Shown: piece after piece, positions 41,097-49,368 of the stretch | Layout: every line of letters begins with the position of its first letter | How positions within the stretch are numbered: position 1 is the first letter of the stretch | NCBI RefSeq assembly: GCF_000411975.1 | Contig: NZ_ASXG01000172.1 | Span: 1 to 64,000, forward strand | DNA: 64,000 nt | Direction: 5' to 3' | Origin: Amycolatopsis orientalis DSM 43388 | Lineage (GTDB): Bacteria; Actinomycetota; Actinomycetes; Mycobacteriales; Pseudonocardiaceae | The notes under the pieces: model-generated | Databases searched by the model: none | Told to the model about the DNA's origin: nothing | Seen by the model: the letters and a program-made list of their open reading frames with translations, nothing else | Translations under genes and position numbers: made by a program

Positions 41097-41570
41097 ATGA
41101 CCAGCCCAGACACCGGCGAAACCGGCTCGCTGCTGCTCGACGACCAGCTGTGCTTCGGCCTGTACTCGGCTTCCCGGGCAGTCACCGCGCTCTACCGCAC
41201 GCTCCTGGAACCGCTCGACCTGACCTATCCGCAGTACCTGGTGATGCTCGCGCTGTGGCAGCAGGACGAACAGCAGGTCAAGGAACTCGGTGCCGCGCTG
41301 AACCTCGACTCGGGCACGCTGTCGCCGCTGCTGAAGCGGCTGGAGAAGGCCGGGCTGATCAAGCGCGAACGCCAATCGGACGACGAGCGTTCGGTCCGCA
41401 TCCGGCTGACCGACGAGGGAACCGCGTTGCGCGCCAAGGCGGAACGGATCCCGCCGCACGTCGGAGCCGCGATGAACCTGGACAACGCCGAACTGGCCCG
41501 GATGCGGGCCGCGATGGATCAGCTGACGGCTTCGGTCAACGCCTACCGGGAGTCCTACCGGCCGAACTGA
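41097..41570 (+). CDS. OhrR-type MarR-family regulator
   Basis: MarR regulator of 157 residues closest to OhrR. The N-terminal 'QLCFGLYSASRAVTALYR' has the reactive cysteine at residue 19, followed by 'LTYPQYLVMLALW', 'LDSGTLSPLLKRLEKAGL' and the wing 'RSDDERSVRIRLT' type. OhrR proteins sense organic peroxides by oxidation of this Cys and repress ohr. Here no ohr gene adjoins; the divergent gene is an HSL esterase. ATG at 41097 with AGGAGG upstream. Confidence 0.93.
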   Translation: MTSPDTGETGSLLLDDQLCFGLYSASRAVTALYRTLLEPLDLTYPQYLVMLALWQQDEQQVKELGAALNLDSGTLSPLLKRLEKAGLIKRERQSDDERSVRIRLTDEGTALRAKAERIPPHVGAAMNLDNAELARMRAAMDQLTASVNAYRESYRPN

Positions 41571-41619
41571 CCGCAGCGCCATGGTTAGCATGAGCGCCAG
41601 GGCGAGCGGGAGGATGGCG

Positions 41620-42468
41620 ATGAGCACACAGGACGAAGCACTGCGCGCGGTGGAAGCCAGCCTGGACCGGCCGTCGGCGGCCCGCGTCTACGACTACTTC
41701 ATCGGCGGCACCACCAACTACGCGATCGACCGGGTCTTCGCCGAGAAGGTGCGCGAACGGCTGCCGCTGATCGGCGAGTATTGCCGTACCAGCAGGCAGT
41801 TCCTCGGCCGTGCGGTGCGCCAGAGCGTGCGCGAGGGCATCCGGCAGTTCGTCGACATCGGCTCCGGCCTGCCGACCGCGGGCAACGTGCACGAGGTGGC
41901 CGACGACGAACGCCCGGAACACGACACTTCCGTGCTGTACCTGGACAACGAGCCGGTGGCGCTCGCGCATTCGCAGGTGCTGCTCGCCGACACCGCGGAC
42001 GAGGAGCGGCATCAGGCGATGGCCGCCGATCTCCTGCAGCCTGCCGAATTGTGGGACCGGGTGGCCGATTCGGACGTGATCGACGTCCGCGAGCCGGTGG
42101 CGCTGATCGTCAACGCGGTGCTGCACTTCATCAAGGACGAGCAGGATCCGGACGGCATCCTCGAGTTCTACCGCAAGCAGCTCGCGCCGGGCTCGTTGCT
42201 CATTCTTTCCCAGATGACCAACGAGAATCCGGTGGACGACAACGAACGCCAGGCGCTGGTCGACATCATCAAGTACTACGAGTCGACCACCAACCCGGGA
42301 ATCCTGCGCACGAAGGCGGAGTTCGAACGCTTCTTCGGCGGCTGGCCGCTGCTCGAACCGGGCCTGGTGTACGCGCCGGCGTGGCATCCTGACGCCGACA
42401 CGTTGTTCGCGAAGGCACCGTCGGAGTCGCGGGTGATCGGCGGCGTGGCCCGCAAACCGCAGTCCTGA
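41620..42468 (+). CDS. SAM-dependent methyltransferase, PF04672/DUF574 family
   Basis: Methyltransferase-fold protein of 282 residues. It has the hallmark N-terminus 'PSAARVYDYFIGGTTNYAID' (about 17-36), then 'FVDIGSGLPTAGNVHEVA' (motif I), 'VLYLDNEPVAL' and a C-terminal beta-hairpin region. The family is expanded in Streptomyces-like bacteria and its substrates are unknown. I chose the ATG at 41620 because GGGAGG lies seven bases upstream; the reading from 41581 adds 13 residues in poor context. It ends 12 bases before the convergent patatin stop. Confidence 0.9.
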   Translation: MSTQDEALRAVEASLDRPSAARVYDYFIGGTTNYAIDRVFAEKVRERLPLIGEYCRTSRQFLGRAVRQSVREGIRQFVDIGSGLPTAGNVHEVADDERPEHDTSVLYLDNEPVALAHSQVLLADTADEERHQAMAADLLQPAELWDRVADSDVIDVREPVALIVNAVLHFIKDEQDPDGILEFYRKQLAPGSLLILSQMTNENPVDDNERQALVDIIKYYESTTNPGILRTKAEFERFFGGWPLLEPGLVYAPAWHPDADTLFAKAPSESRVIGGVARKPQS

Positions 42469-42480
42469 CGGGGTTTTCGC

Positions 42481-43410
42481 TTACGACGCCCTGCGCAACC
42501 CTTCCAACGCCGCGTAAACCGCGTCCCGCCCCAGCTCCACCGCACGCCGCAGCACCGCCGGATCCCGTTCCAGCACCACCACATCCGGAGCACCAGCCGG
42601 CGGCCGAACGCTCGCCAGCCGCGGATCTTCCCGCAGCTGGCGCTCGTCCTCCAGATCCCGGCGGTACTGCGTACGCCAAGCGTCGATAGTGCCCGGCGCG
42701 TGCCGACGGAGAAACCGCGGCACGACCACGTCCTGCACCCGCGGCGGCGGCACCGGACGCTCGTCCTCCCGTCGGGTCCGCAACACGAGCACGTCCGTCG
42801 CCCCCTGCGCGAGCGCGGTGCGGAACGGCAACGGCTCGGCGATCCCCGCGTCCACGAACCGCCGCCCGCCCATCGCGATCGGCGGCCCGGCCAGCACCGG
42901 CATGCACGACGACGCCGCGAGCGCCGTTTTGATCCCGTCGACGTCCTCGATGAACGGATGCAGATCAGTCGACTCTCCGGTGTCGGCGTCGGTGGCGAGC
43001 GGGTGGAAGCCGACCGGATTCGCGAGAATCGCCGGGAAATCCATCGGTTCGAGCACTGAGTAGACCTGGTGCACGAGATACTCGAGATCGATCACCGCCC
43101 GGCCGCGCAGGGTGTGCAGCGGGTTGATGATCCGCCGCATGACCGTCGGGTTCCACCAGGTCCGCACCCCGGTCCGCGAGCGGCCGCACAACAGCCACGC
43201 CGCGTTGAGCGCCCCGGCGGAGGCGCCGTAGACGTCGTCGAACGCCTGCGTGGCCCCCAGTTCGTCGAGCGCGAGCACCATCCCGCTCGAATACGTGCCG
43301 CGACTGCTGCCGCCCTCGACCGCGAGCGCGAGCCGACGACCGTCCGTCCGCTCCCCCGGCACGCTGCCTTCGGCGATCCGCGCGGCGAGCAGTTCCAAAA
43401 CCGGATCCAC
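42481..43410 (-). CDS. patatin-like phospholipase
   Basis: Patatin-family acyl hydrolase of 309 residues. Oxyanion loop GGSSRG (33-38), nucleophile GASAG (62-66, Ser64) and catalytic Asp in 'RRFVDAG' (about 184-190). No signal peptide. It resembles the DUF6363/RssA-like branch ('VEGGSSRGTYSSG'), distinct from the patatin at 2718. Start 43410 gives the expected ~35 residues before the oxyanion loop. The gene stands alone, convergent with the methyltransferase and divergent from T7SS cassette 2. Confidence 0.92.
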   Translation of the reverse strand: MDPVLELLAARIAEGSVPGERTDGRRLALAVEGGSSRGTYSSGMVLALDELGATQAFDDVYGASAGALNAAWLLCGRSRTGVRTWWNPTVMRRIINPLHTLRGRAVIDLEYLVHQVYSVLEPMDFPAILANPVGFHPLATDADTGESTDLHPFIEDVDGIKTALAASSCMPVLAGPPIAMGGRRFVDAGIAEPLPFRTALAQGATDVLVLRTRREDERPVPPPRVQDVVVPRFLRRHAPGTIDAWRTQYRRDLEDERQLREDPRLASVRPPAGAPDVVVLERDPAVLRRAVELGRDAVYAALEGLRRAS

Positions 43411-43531
43411 CCCTCCATCTTGATCCTTTTCCTCGGGTGGATCGACCCGATTTGCCGCCCCCTCTCCGGGTGAGCCGGCCGGTGCGCGACACCTTGATCA
43501 ACAAGTTCAGTGAAGTTGTCACCGTCTGCAG

Positions 43532-43549
43532 ACAGTCGTGATACTGTCC
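43532..43549. promoter_or_regulatory. 6-6-6 inverted repeat upstream of T7SS cassette 2
   Basis: GACAGT (43532-43537) and ACTGTC (43544-43549) are perfect arms with a six-base spacer, 33 bases before the first cassette gene. They overlap a perfect 10-bp palindrome GTCTGCAGAC (43525-43534). Same geometry and position as the repeat in front of cassette 1. Confidence 0.45.
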
Positions 43550-43582
43550 GTGTTGTTCGGTGAGAAAGCTGGGGAGGCTTTC

Positions 43583-44062
43583 ATGGCTGATGACGGCGTC
43601 GAGCGCGTCAGACACCTGCCTGCGAACATGCAGGGCCCGCTGGTGCCGGGATACAAGTATGTCCGGGACAAAACCCCGGAACAGGTGGCGAAGGAAGCCG
43701 CCGACGCCCAGGCGAAGGCCAACGAGGGTATGTCGAGCGGCGGTGGCGGGTACCGGCTCACCCCGGAAATGCTCAAGGAGATCGTCAGCGAGATCGACGA
43801 CATCCTCGCCTGGATCCAGCTCGAACCCCAAAAACATGCACGAACTCTCCGCGCCTTCACTCCGATGGGCGACGAGGTGGCCAGCATTGCCTACGTGCAG
43901 GACGCCAATGCAGCTGGCCTGTCGTACAACAACTACCTCGACAGCGTCGTTGCGGAGCTCAAACGCCAAAAAGACGCCTTTCAGCAAGCCCTGGATACTT
44001 ACCAGAAGCAAGAGCAGCAGGCCGCCGACCACCTGAAAGGTCTTCACAGCAGCGATGCATAG
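43583..44062 (+). CDS. T7SS-type cassette 2, first protein (helical, unknown)
   Basis: Protein of 159 residues. Predicted helices 'RLTPEMLKEIVSEIDDILAWI' (about 56-76) and 'NYLDSVVAELKRQKDAFQQAL' (about 117-137) flank a middle segment with a 'DEVASIAYVQDANAAG' turn. This resembles the WXG-superfamily hairpin and the equivalent cassette 1 protein. ATG at 43583 with GGGGAGG upstream, as in cassette 1; the earlier in-frame ATG at 43538 falls in the operator region. It overlaps the lipoprotein gene by 8 bases. Function unknown. Confidence 0.87.
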   Translation: MADDGVERVRHLPANMQGPLVPGYKYVRDKTPEQVAKEAADAQAKANEGMSSGGGGYRLTPEMLKEIVSEIDDILAWIQLEPQKHARTLRAFTPMGDEVASIAYVQDANAAGLSYNNYLDSVVAELKRQKDAFQQALDTYQKQEQQAADHLKGLHSSDA

Positions 44063-44678
44063 CCGACCCGCCGTAGCGCTTGGCCTGTTAGCCTCCGCGA
44101 TCTTTCTCGCCGGATGTTCAGGCGAGTCTGGAAGCGCCAGCCCCGCAACGTCAGCAGCCCCGCCCAGCTCGACAGGGCTGCCGTTCGGCGCACCCTCTGT
44201 CCCTGCGCCACTGGATCCCACCGCGTTGGAGAAGAACCCTTGTGCCGCGATGACCGCGGATCAGGTGGCCAGCCTCGGCGCTCCGCTCAAGGGGACAGTC
44301 CCTCAGCCGGACGATCCCACCGGCCCGTCCTGCGGCTGGCGTTTTGCGACCGATGAAGCGCCCTCTTCCGTCAGCGGCACCGTCTTCACCAAAGACCCGT
44401 CTCACGGCGGGATCAGCGGGCTGTACGGACAGAAGCAGGCTGGCGGAGTCACTCAGTTCGAGGCATTCTCGGCCAACGGTTACCCCGGTGTGGTCTACAA
44501 CGCGTCCAGCAACCCGCCGCCGGGCAGCTGCGCTCTGGCAGTCGGCCTACGAGACGACCTCGCCTACACCATCAGCGTCAGCCTCGATGCACTCAAGCAG
44601 CCCTTTGCCGACGGTTGCGAGCTGGGCAAAAAGGTAGCCGGATACGTGATCCAGTATCTCCAGAAGGGAGGCCACTGA
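44055..44678 (+). CDS. DUF3558-family lipoprotein
   Basis: Lipoprotein of 207 residues with signal peptide and lipobox 'IFLAGC' (Cys21), a Ser/Ala/Pro linker and a DUF3558 domain. That domain has 'NPCAAMTADQVASLG', 'SCGWRF', 'SCALAVGLRDDLAYTI' and 'DGCELGKKVAGYVIQYL'. Paralogue of the cassette 1 lipoprotein (17415), in the same gene order. Its stop shares a base with the next gene's ATG (TGATG). The function of DUF3558 is unknown; repeated association with WXG/PPE-like proteins suggests a role at the cell surface with them. Confidence 0.93.
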   Translation: MHSRPAVALGLLASAIFLAGCSGESGSASPATSAAPPSSTGLPFGAPSVPAPLDPTALEKNPCAAMTADQVASLGAPLKGTVPQPDDPTGPSCGWRFATDEAPSSVSGTVFTKDPSHGGISGLYGQKQAGGVTQFEAFSANGYPGVVYNASSNPPPGSCALAVGLRDDLAYTISVSLDALKQPFADGCELGKKVAGYVIQYLQKGGH

Positions 44679-45976
44679 TGCCCGACGGCTACACCGGCGC
44701 GGATGTCTACGCCCGCATGCATCGCTACGGAGGAAACACCGCCTCCCTCGACTCCGGGCAGCAGGCGGCCGAAGCGCTCAAATCCGCGCACGAAGAACTC
44801 GTCACGCGGATCGCCCGCTTGCAAGGAAAAATGGACGCTTCCTGGGAAGGCGACGCAGCCGGCAAGGCGAAGGCTGGGCTGAGTCCGCTTCTGGAAACAT
44901 CTCAGCAGGCGGCAGAGGACCTCGGCCGCAGCTCCCAGTCGCTCATCGCGCAGAACAGCGGCTTTCACCACACGCTCAACAAGCTCACCCCCATGGACGC
45001 CAATCGTCCTGACACCAACGATTTGGCGAGTTACAGCCCGTTCGGTGCCAGCGATTCGGAAAAAGCAGCGGCTCGCTGGGATGACGCGGACAAGAACAAC
45101 AAGGAAGCCTACGGAGCTTACGTCGCCACCACAGACGGAAATCGCAATTCGTCGGCGAAGGATTATCCGGTTCTGAATGCCGCTCCAGCTGGGATCGCGG
45201 TCGGTCCCGCATCGAGCGGCGGCGGAACGTCCGACCATCCCGGAAGCACCGCAAGCACCGCAAGTACCGGAGGCACAGGCGGAACCGGCGGCACCGGAAG
45301 CATCGGCGGAACTGGAGGCAGCGGCGGGCACAGCGCGAGCTTCCAGAGCAGCGGTTACTCGCCCCACCCCGGCAGCCCCAGCCCCGCCAGCAGTTCCGCG
45401 GTGCCTCCCAGCACGGGGCCTTCCCACCTCCCCGGCGGCGGAGACTCCCCAGCGGAGCACATCTCGCCGGCGGACTCCACCACGACGGCCGGGTACACGC
45501 CGAAAGCGCCGGTCAGCGACGCGCCTGGGTTCGGATCCGGACGGCTGCCGACTTTCGGGCCGACCACCGTCGGGACGGATTCGACCGGCGGCGGCGGTTT
45601 CGGCCTCCCGGCTGGCGGATTCGGCTCTCCGGGCGGCAGCGCGGAGAGCGGCCTCGCCGGACGGGTCGGCAGCGGAGCCAACACCGGCGCGCGCGTCGGA
45701 ACAGGTGGGGGCGGACCGCGACTCGGCGCAGGAGCGGGGACCGGCATTGGGACCCCGGCGGGCGGCCAAAGCGCCGCGCGCGCAGGTGCCGTCGGCGGGT
45801 CCGGTGCCAAGGGATCGCCGGGCATGGGCACCATGGGTGCCGGAGCCGGAAAGGGCAAGGACACCGAGGACGAAGAACACCAGCGGAAAGTCACCTATCT
45901 CGACGAGGACGTCGACGAGTTGTTCGGTGGCTACCCCGACGGCATGCGTCCCACCCCGCCGACCATCGGAGCCTGA
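44678..45976 (+). CDS. PPE/WXG-like T7SS substrate, cassette 2
   Basis: Protein of 432 residues. The N-terminal ~165 residues are helical, with a WEG turn at 56-58 ('KMDASWEGDAAGKAKAGL'), a WXG signature. A long Gly/Ser/Thr/Pro-rich middle follows (about 185-395), then the charged end 'DTEDEEHQRKVTYLDEDVDEL', finishing in 'GMRPTPPTIGA'. This tail matches the cassette 1 protein. ATG at 44678 overlaps the lipoprotein stop, with AAGGGAGG upstream. Followed after two bases by an EspG-family gene, the usual chaperone for PPE-type substrates. Confidence 0.9.
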   Translation: MPDGYTGADVYARMHRYGGNTASLDSGQQAAEALKSAHEELVTRIARLQGKMDASWEGDAAGKAKAGLSPLLETSQQAAEDLGRSSQSLIAQNSGFHHTLNKLTPMDANRPDTNDLASYSPFGASDSEKAAARWDDADKNNKEAYGAYVATTDGNRNSSAKDYPVLNAAPAGIAVGPASSGGGTSDHPGSTASTASTGGTGGTGGTGSIGGTGGSGGHSASFQSSGYSPHPGSPSPASSSAVPPSTGPSHLPGGGDSPAEHISPADSTTTAGYTPKAPVSDAPGFGSGRLPTFGPTTVGTDSTGGGGFGLPAGGFGSPGGSAESGLAGRVGSGANTGARVGTGGGGPRLGAGAGTGIGTPAGGQSAARAGAVGGSGAKGSPGMGTMGAGAGKGKDTEDEEHQRKVTYLDEDVDELFGGYPDGMRPTPPTIGA

Positions 45977-45978
45977 CC

Positions 45979-46701
45979 TTGCTCCGAAGCCCGCTGAGGT
46001 TTTCCCGCGCCGGTTACCAAAACCTGGTCCGCCGTCTCGACCGCTCCAACCCGCACCCGACCTTGATCGGCGGCGAGAAGTGGTATCCGCCCGACGAGCA
46101 ACTCCAGCAGGACGCACAAGCGGACGCCGAACTGGCCTCGACCGGCTGGCCAGCCCGTGACTTCGCCGAGGTCATCGGGCTCCTGCAACGGCCCTCCGTC
46201 GACCGCTACTGCTGGGCTCGAATCAACGGCCGCGACGTGACTCTTCAGGCCGCGGCCGTCGGACGGGACGCGCTCCTCGCCGTTGCCGACCACGACACGA
46301 TCACGCTTTTCCCCAGCTCCGCGGAATCCGCTGCCCGGGATCTGGTCTGCGCGCTGCCGGGTACTCCGCCGGCGCCGAACCTGCCTTCGCTGTCCTGCTC
46401 GGAAGCCGACTACAGCGCGGTGCTCGCCGGAAGTCCACCGCCGACCAGGACCAATAGCGCCCGCGACGCGCGCCGCGCCGTCGAGTGGATGCAGGCTCCC
46501 CGAATACACGTAGGCCGGTTGTATGTGGCGATCCGCCGCGGGACCGAACGCATCCGCAACGAACATCCGCCCTATTGGATCGACACCGAACAAGGCCGGT
46601 TTACCGCTGCGGTCGCCGACGGCTGGCTCAGCATCAGGCCCGCTGGCGGCGACGACCTCACCCGGATGCTGCACCACATCGAAGCCGGCTTGCGCGCCTG
46701 A
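45979..46701 (+). CDS. EspG-family T7SS secretion-associated chaperone
   Basis: EspG-like protein of 240 residues. It includes 'FAEVIGLLQRPSVDRYCWARI', 'LLAVADHDTITLFPSSAESAARDLVCALPG' and a C-terminal half with 'GRLYVAIRRGTERIR' and 'TAAVADGWLSIRPAG', the EspG pattern. In mycobacteria EspG binds PE-PPE pairs and delivers them to the ESX machine. The start appears to be TTG at 45979, two bases after the PPE-like gene's stop, with no nearby ATG or GTG. Cassette 1 has no such gene, so this chaperone may serve both. Confidence 0.88.
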   Translation: MLRSPLRFSRAGYQNLVRRLDRSNPHPTLIGGEKWYPPDEQLQQDAQADAELASTGWPARDFAEVIGLLQRPSVDRYCWARINGRDVTLQAAAVGRDALLAVADHDTITLFPSSAESAARDLVCALPGTPPAPNLPSLSCSEADYSAVLAGSPPPTRTNSARDARRAVEWMQAPRIHVGRLYVAIRRGTERIRNEHPPYWIDTEQGRFTAAVADGWLSIRPAGGDDLTRMLHHIEAGLRA

Positions 46702-46733
46702 ATTTCCCCAAGCGAGCGCAAGGTGACCTGGAT

Positions 46734-46762
46734 TGCACCTAGTTGCACTGCACCTAGTTGCA
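46734..46762. promoter_or_regulatory. tandem 14-bp near-palindromes, PadR operator
   Basis: TGCACCTAGTTGCA occurs twice in direct tandem (46734-46747 and 46749-46762). Each copy is a palindrome except for one symmetric pair. The second copy ends one base before the PadR start codon, so bound repressor would cover the transcription and translation start. Confidence 0.7.
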
Positions 46763-46763
46763 T

Positions 46764-47330
46764 ATGACACTGTCCGGCATGGCACTGGAGCACGCGATCC
46801 TCGTCTCGCTGTCGGAGCGTTCCGGCTCGGGCTACGAACTGGCGCGCCGGTTCGAAAAATCCATCGGGTTGTTCTGGAGTGCCTCCCACCAGCAGATTTA
46901 CCGCGTCCTGAAGCGGATGGAAGAGGCCGGTCAGGTCGCCGTCGACGTGGTGCCCCAGGACGGGCGGCCGGACAAGAAGGTCTACACCGTCGCCGAGGCC
47001 GGACGTAGCGAGCTGCGGCGCTGGCTTGCCGAACCGGTGCCGCAGGCCGGGCCGCAGGAGTTGGCGGTGAAGGTACGCGGGGCGTCGTTCGGAGACCCGG
47101 AGGCGGTCGCCGCCGAGATCGCGCGGCATCGGGACTCGCACGCCGAGCGGCTGGAGCTGTACCGGCAGATCGAGAAGCGCGATTTCCCCGCCCCGGACCG
47201 GCTTCGCGGCCGTCCGCTGCACCAATACCTGGTGCTGCGCGGCGGAATCCGGGTCGAAGAAGGCCAAGTCGAGTGGCTGGAAGAAATCCTGACCGCACTG
47301 CGGGCCGACCAAGCCGACGAGAAGGGCTGA
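46764..47330 (+). CDS. PadR-family transcriptional regulator
   Basis: PadR regulator of 188 residues. Winged HTH at 1-90 ('LEHAILVSLSERSGSGYELARRF', 'QIYRVLKRMEEAGQV', 'DGRPDKKVYTVAEAG') and a C-terminal coiled-coil dimer domain (Vir_act_alpha_C, about 100-185). ATG at 46764 has no ribosome site because the tandem operator lies directly before it, which suggests a leaderless transcript; a TTG at 46758 is in frame but lies inside the operator. The reductase gene starts two bases after its stop and is the likely regulated gene. Confidence 0.93.
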   Translation: MTLSGMALEHAILVSLSERSGSGYELARRFEKSIGLFWSASHQQIYRVLKRMEEAGQVAVDVVPQDGRPDKKVYTVAEAGRSELRRWLAEPVPQAGPQELAVKVRGASFGDPEAVAAEIARHRDSHAERLELYRQIEKRDFPAPDRLRGRPLHQYLVLRGGIRVEEGQVEWLEEILTALRADQADEKG

Positions 47331-47332
47331 CG

Positions 47333-49339
47333 ATGACCGAGTACCCGAACCTGCTTTCCCCGCTCGACCTCGGCTTCACGACGCTGCGCAACCGCGTCCT
47401 GATGGGCTCGATGCACACCGGCCTGGAGGACCGCGCGTCCCGCTTCCCGCGGCTGGCCGAGTATTACGCCGAACGCGCGCGCGGTGGCGTCGGCCTGATC
47501 GTCACCGGCGGGTTCGCGCCGAATCGCACCGGCTGGTTGTTGCCGTTGGCCTCGAAGCTGTCGACGCCCGCCGAGGCGAAGCAGCACCAACTGCTCACTG
47601 GCGCGGTGCACGCCGAGGGCGGCAAGATCGCACTGCAGATCCTGCACGCCGGCCGCTACGCCTATCACCCGCTGAGCGTTTCCGCGTCGAGCCGCAAAGC
47701 GCCGATCAACCCGTTCCGTCCGCGCGCGCTCACCGCGTACGGCGTGCACCGCACCATCCGCGCGTTCGCCGATTGCGCCGCGCTGGCCCGCGAAGCCGGG
47801 TACGACGGTGTCGAGATCATGGGTTCCGAGGGCTACCTGATCAACCAGTTCCTCGCCGAACGCACCAACCAGCGCACCGACGCCTGGGGCGGCACGGCGG
47901 AGAAACGCCGCCGGTTTGCGGTCGAGATCGTCCGGCGCACCCGGGAAAAGGTCGGGCCGGACTTCATCATCATCTACCGGCTGTCCATGCTCGACCTCGT
48001 CGAAGGCGGGCAGAGCTGGGAAGACGTCGTCGCGCTGGCCCGTGAAGTCGAAGCCGCCGGGGCGACGATCATCAACACCGGCATCGGCTGGCACGAAGCC
48101 CGCGTGCCGACCATCGTCACGTCGGTGCCGCGCGGCGCGTTCACGTGGGTCACCGGAAAGCTGAAGCCGCACGTCTCGGTGCCGGTGGTGGCCTCCAACC
48201 GGATCAACCTGCCGCACGTCGCGGAACAAGCCCTCGCCGACGGCGACGCGGACCTGGTCTCGATGGCCCGGCCGTTGCTCGCCGACCCGGACTGGATCCG
48301 CAAGGCCGAGACCGGCCGCACTGACGAGATCAACACCTGCATCGCGTGCAACCAGGCCTGCCTCGACCACGCGTTCAGCCGGAAACCGGTGTCCTGCATG
48401 GTGAATCCGCGGGCCGGACACGAAACCACGCTGAACCTGCTGCCGGCCCGGCGGGCCAAGCGGATCGCGGTCGTCGGGGCCGGACCGGCCGGGCTCGCCA
48501 CCGCGACCGCGCTCGGCGAACGCGGCCACGACGTCGAACTGTTCGAGGCCGACGACGAAATCGGCGGCCAGTTCGGGATCGCACAACGGATTCCGGGCAA
48601 GGAGGAATTCGCCGAGACCATCCGGTACTACACCCGCCGGCTGGAGGTCACCGGGGTCAAGGTGCATCTGCGCACCCGGGCGACCGCCGCGGACCTGACC
48701 GGTTTCGACGAGGTCGTGCTGGCCACCGGCGTCGCGCCGCGGGTCCCGGCGCTGCCCGGCATCGACCATCCGAAGGTGCTGTCGTACGTCGACGTCGTGC
48801 GGCACGGCAAACCGGTCGGCGAACGCGTCGCGGTGATCGGCGCGGGCGGCATCGGCGTGGACGTCAGCGAATTCCTCACGCACAGTTCGTCGCCCGCGTT
48901 GGATCGCGCCGCCTGGATGGTCGAATGGGGCGTCACCGACCCCGCGCTCGCGCCCGGCGGGCTGACGAAACCGAAGCCGGAACCCTCGCCGCGACAGGTC
49001 TACCTGCTGCAGCGCAAGAAGTCGCCGATCGGGGCCGGGCTCGGCAAGACGTCCGGCTGGGTGCACCGTGCGGCCCTGCGCGCCAAGGGCGTGGAAAAGC
49101 TCAGCGGCGTGACCTACGAACGGATCGACGACGCCGGTCTGCACCTCACCGTCGACGGGAAACCGCGGTTGCTTGAGGTCGACACCGTGGTGATCTGCGC
49201 TGGCCAGGAATCCGTGCGGGACCTCGCCGACGCCCTCGGCGACGTGCCGGTGCACCTCGTCGGCGGCGCGGAGCAAGCACGGGAACTCGACGCCAAACGG
49301 GCGATCGACCAGGGCACCCGGCTGGCCGCCGTCCTGTAG
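47333..49339 (+). CDS. FMN/FAD/4Fe-4S enoate or 2,4-dienoyl-CoA reductase (FadH-type)
   Basis: Protein of 668 residues in two halves. The N-terminal old-yellow-enzyme TIM barrel (1-~335) binds FMN. A 4Fe-4S Cys cluster lies at 'CIACNQACLDH' plus a distal Cys in 'VSCMVNP' (about 342-360). An FAD/NAD(P) domain follows ('AVVGAGPAGLATATALGERGH', and later 'AVIGAGGIGVDVSEFL'). The family covers 2,4-dienoyl-CoA reductase, enoate reductases and bile-acid or steroid-like reductases, so the substrate is open. Operon with PadR, so probably induced by a phenolic or enoate-type compound. Confidence 0.92.
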   Translation: MTEYPNLLSPLDLGFTTLRNRVLMGSMHTGLEDRASRFPRLAEYYAERARGGVGLIVTGGFAPNRTGWLLPLASKLSTPAEAKQHQLLTGAVHAEGGKIALQILHAGRYAYHPLSVSASSRKAPINPFRPRALTAYGVHRTIRAFADCAALAREAGYDGVEIMGSEGYLINQFLAERTNQRTDAWGGTAEKRRRFAVEIVRRTREKVGPDFIIIYRLSMLDLVEGGQSWEDVVALAREVEAAGATIINTGIGWHEARVPTIVTSVPRGAFTWVTGKLKPHVSVPVVASNRINLPHVAEQALADGDADLVSMARPLLADPDWIRKAETGRTDEINTCIACNQACLDHAFSRKPVSCMVNPRAGHETTLNLLPARRAKRIAVVGAGPAGLATATALGERGHDVELFEADDEIGGQFGIAQRIPGKEEFAETIRYYTRRLEVTGVKVHLRTRATAADLTGFDEVVLATGVAPRVPALPGIDHPKVLSYVDVVRHGKPVGERVAVIGAGGIGVDVSEFLTHSSSPALDRAAWMVEWGVTDPALAPGGLTKPKPEPSPRQVYLLQRKKSPIGAGLGKTSGWVHRAALRAKGVEKLSGVTYERIDDAGLHLTVDGKPRLLEVDTVVICAGQESVRDLADALGDVPVHLVGGAEQARELDAKRAIDQGTRLAAVL

Positions 49340-49368
49340 CCGCTTGCGCGCACTGGCAGGATGGCCCC

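Noticed and set aside
46982..49276. 764-codon minus-strand ORF opposite the FadH-type reductase
   Set aside because: Antisense shadow; the plus strand encodes a well-conserved two-domain flavoenzyme.
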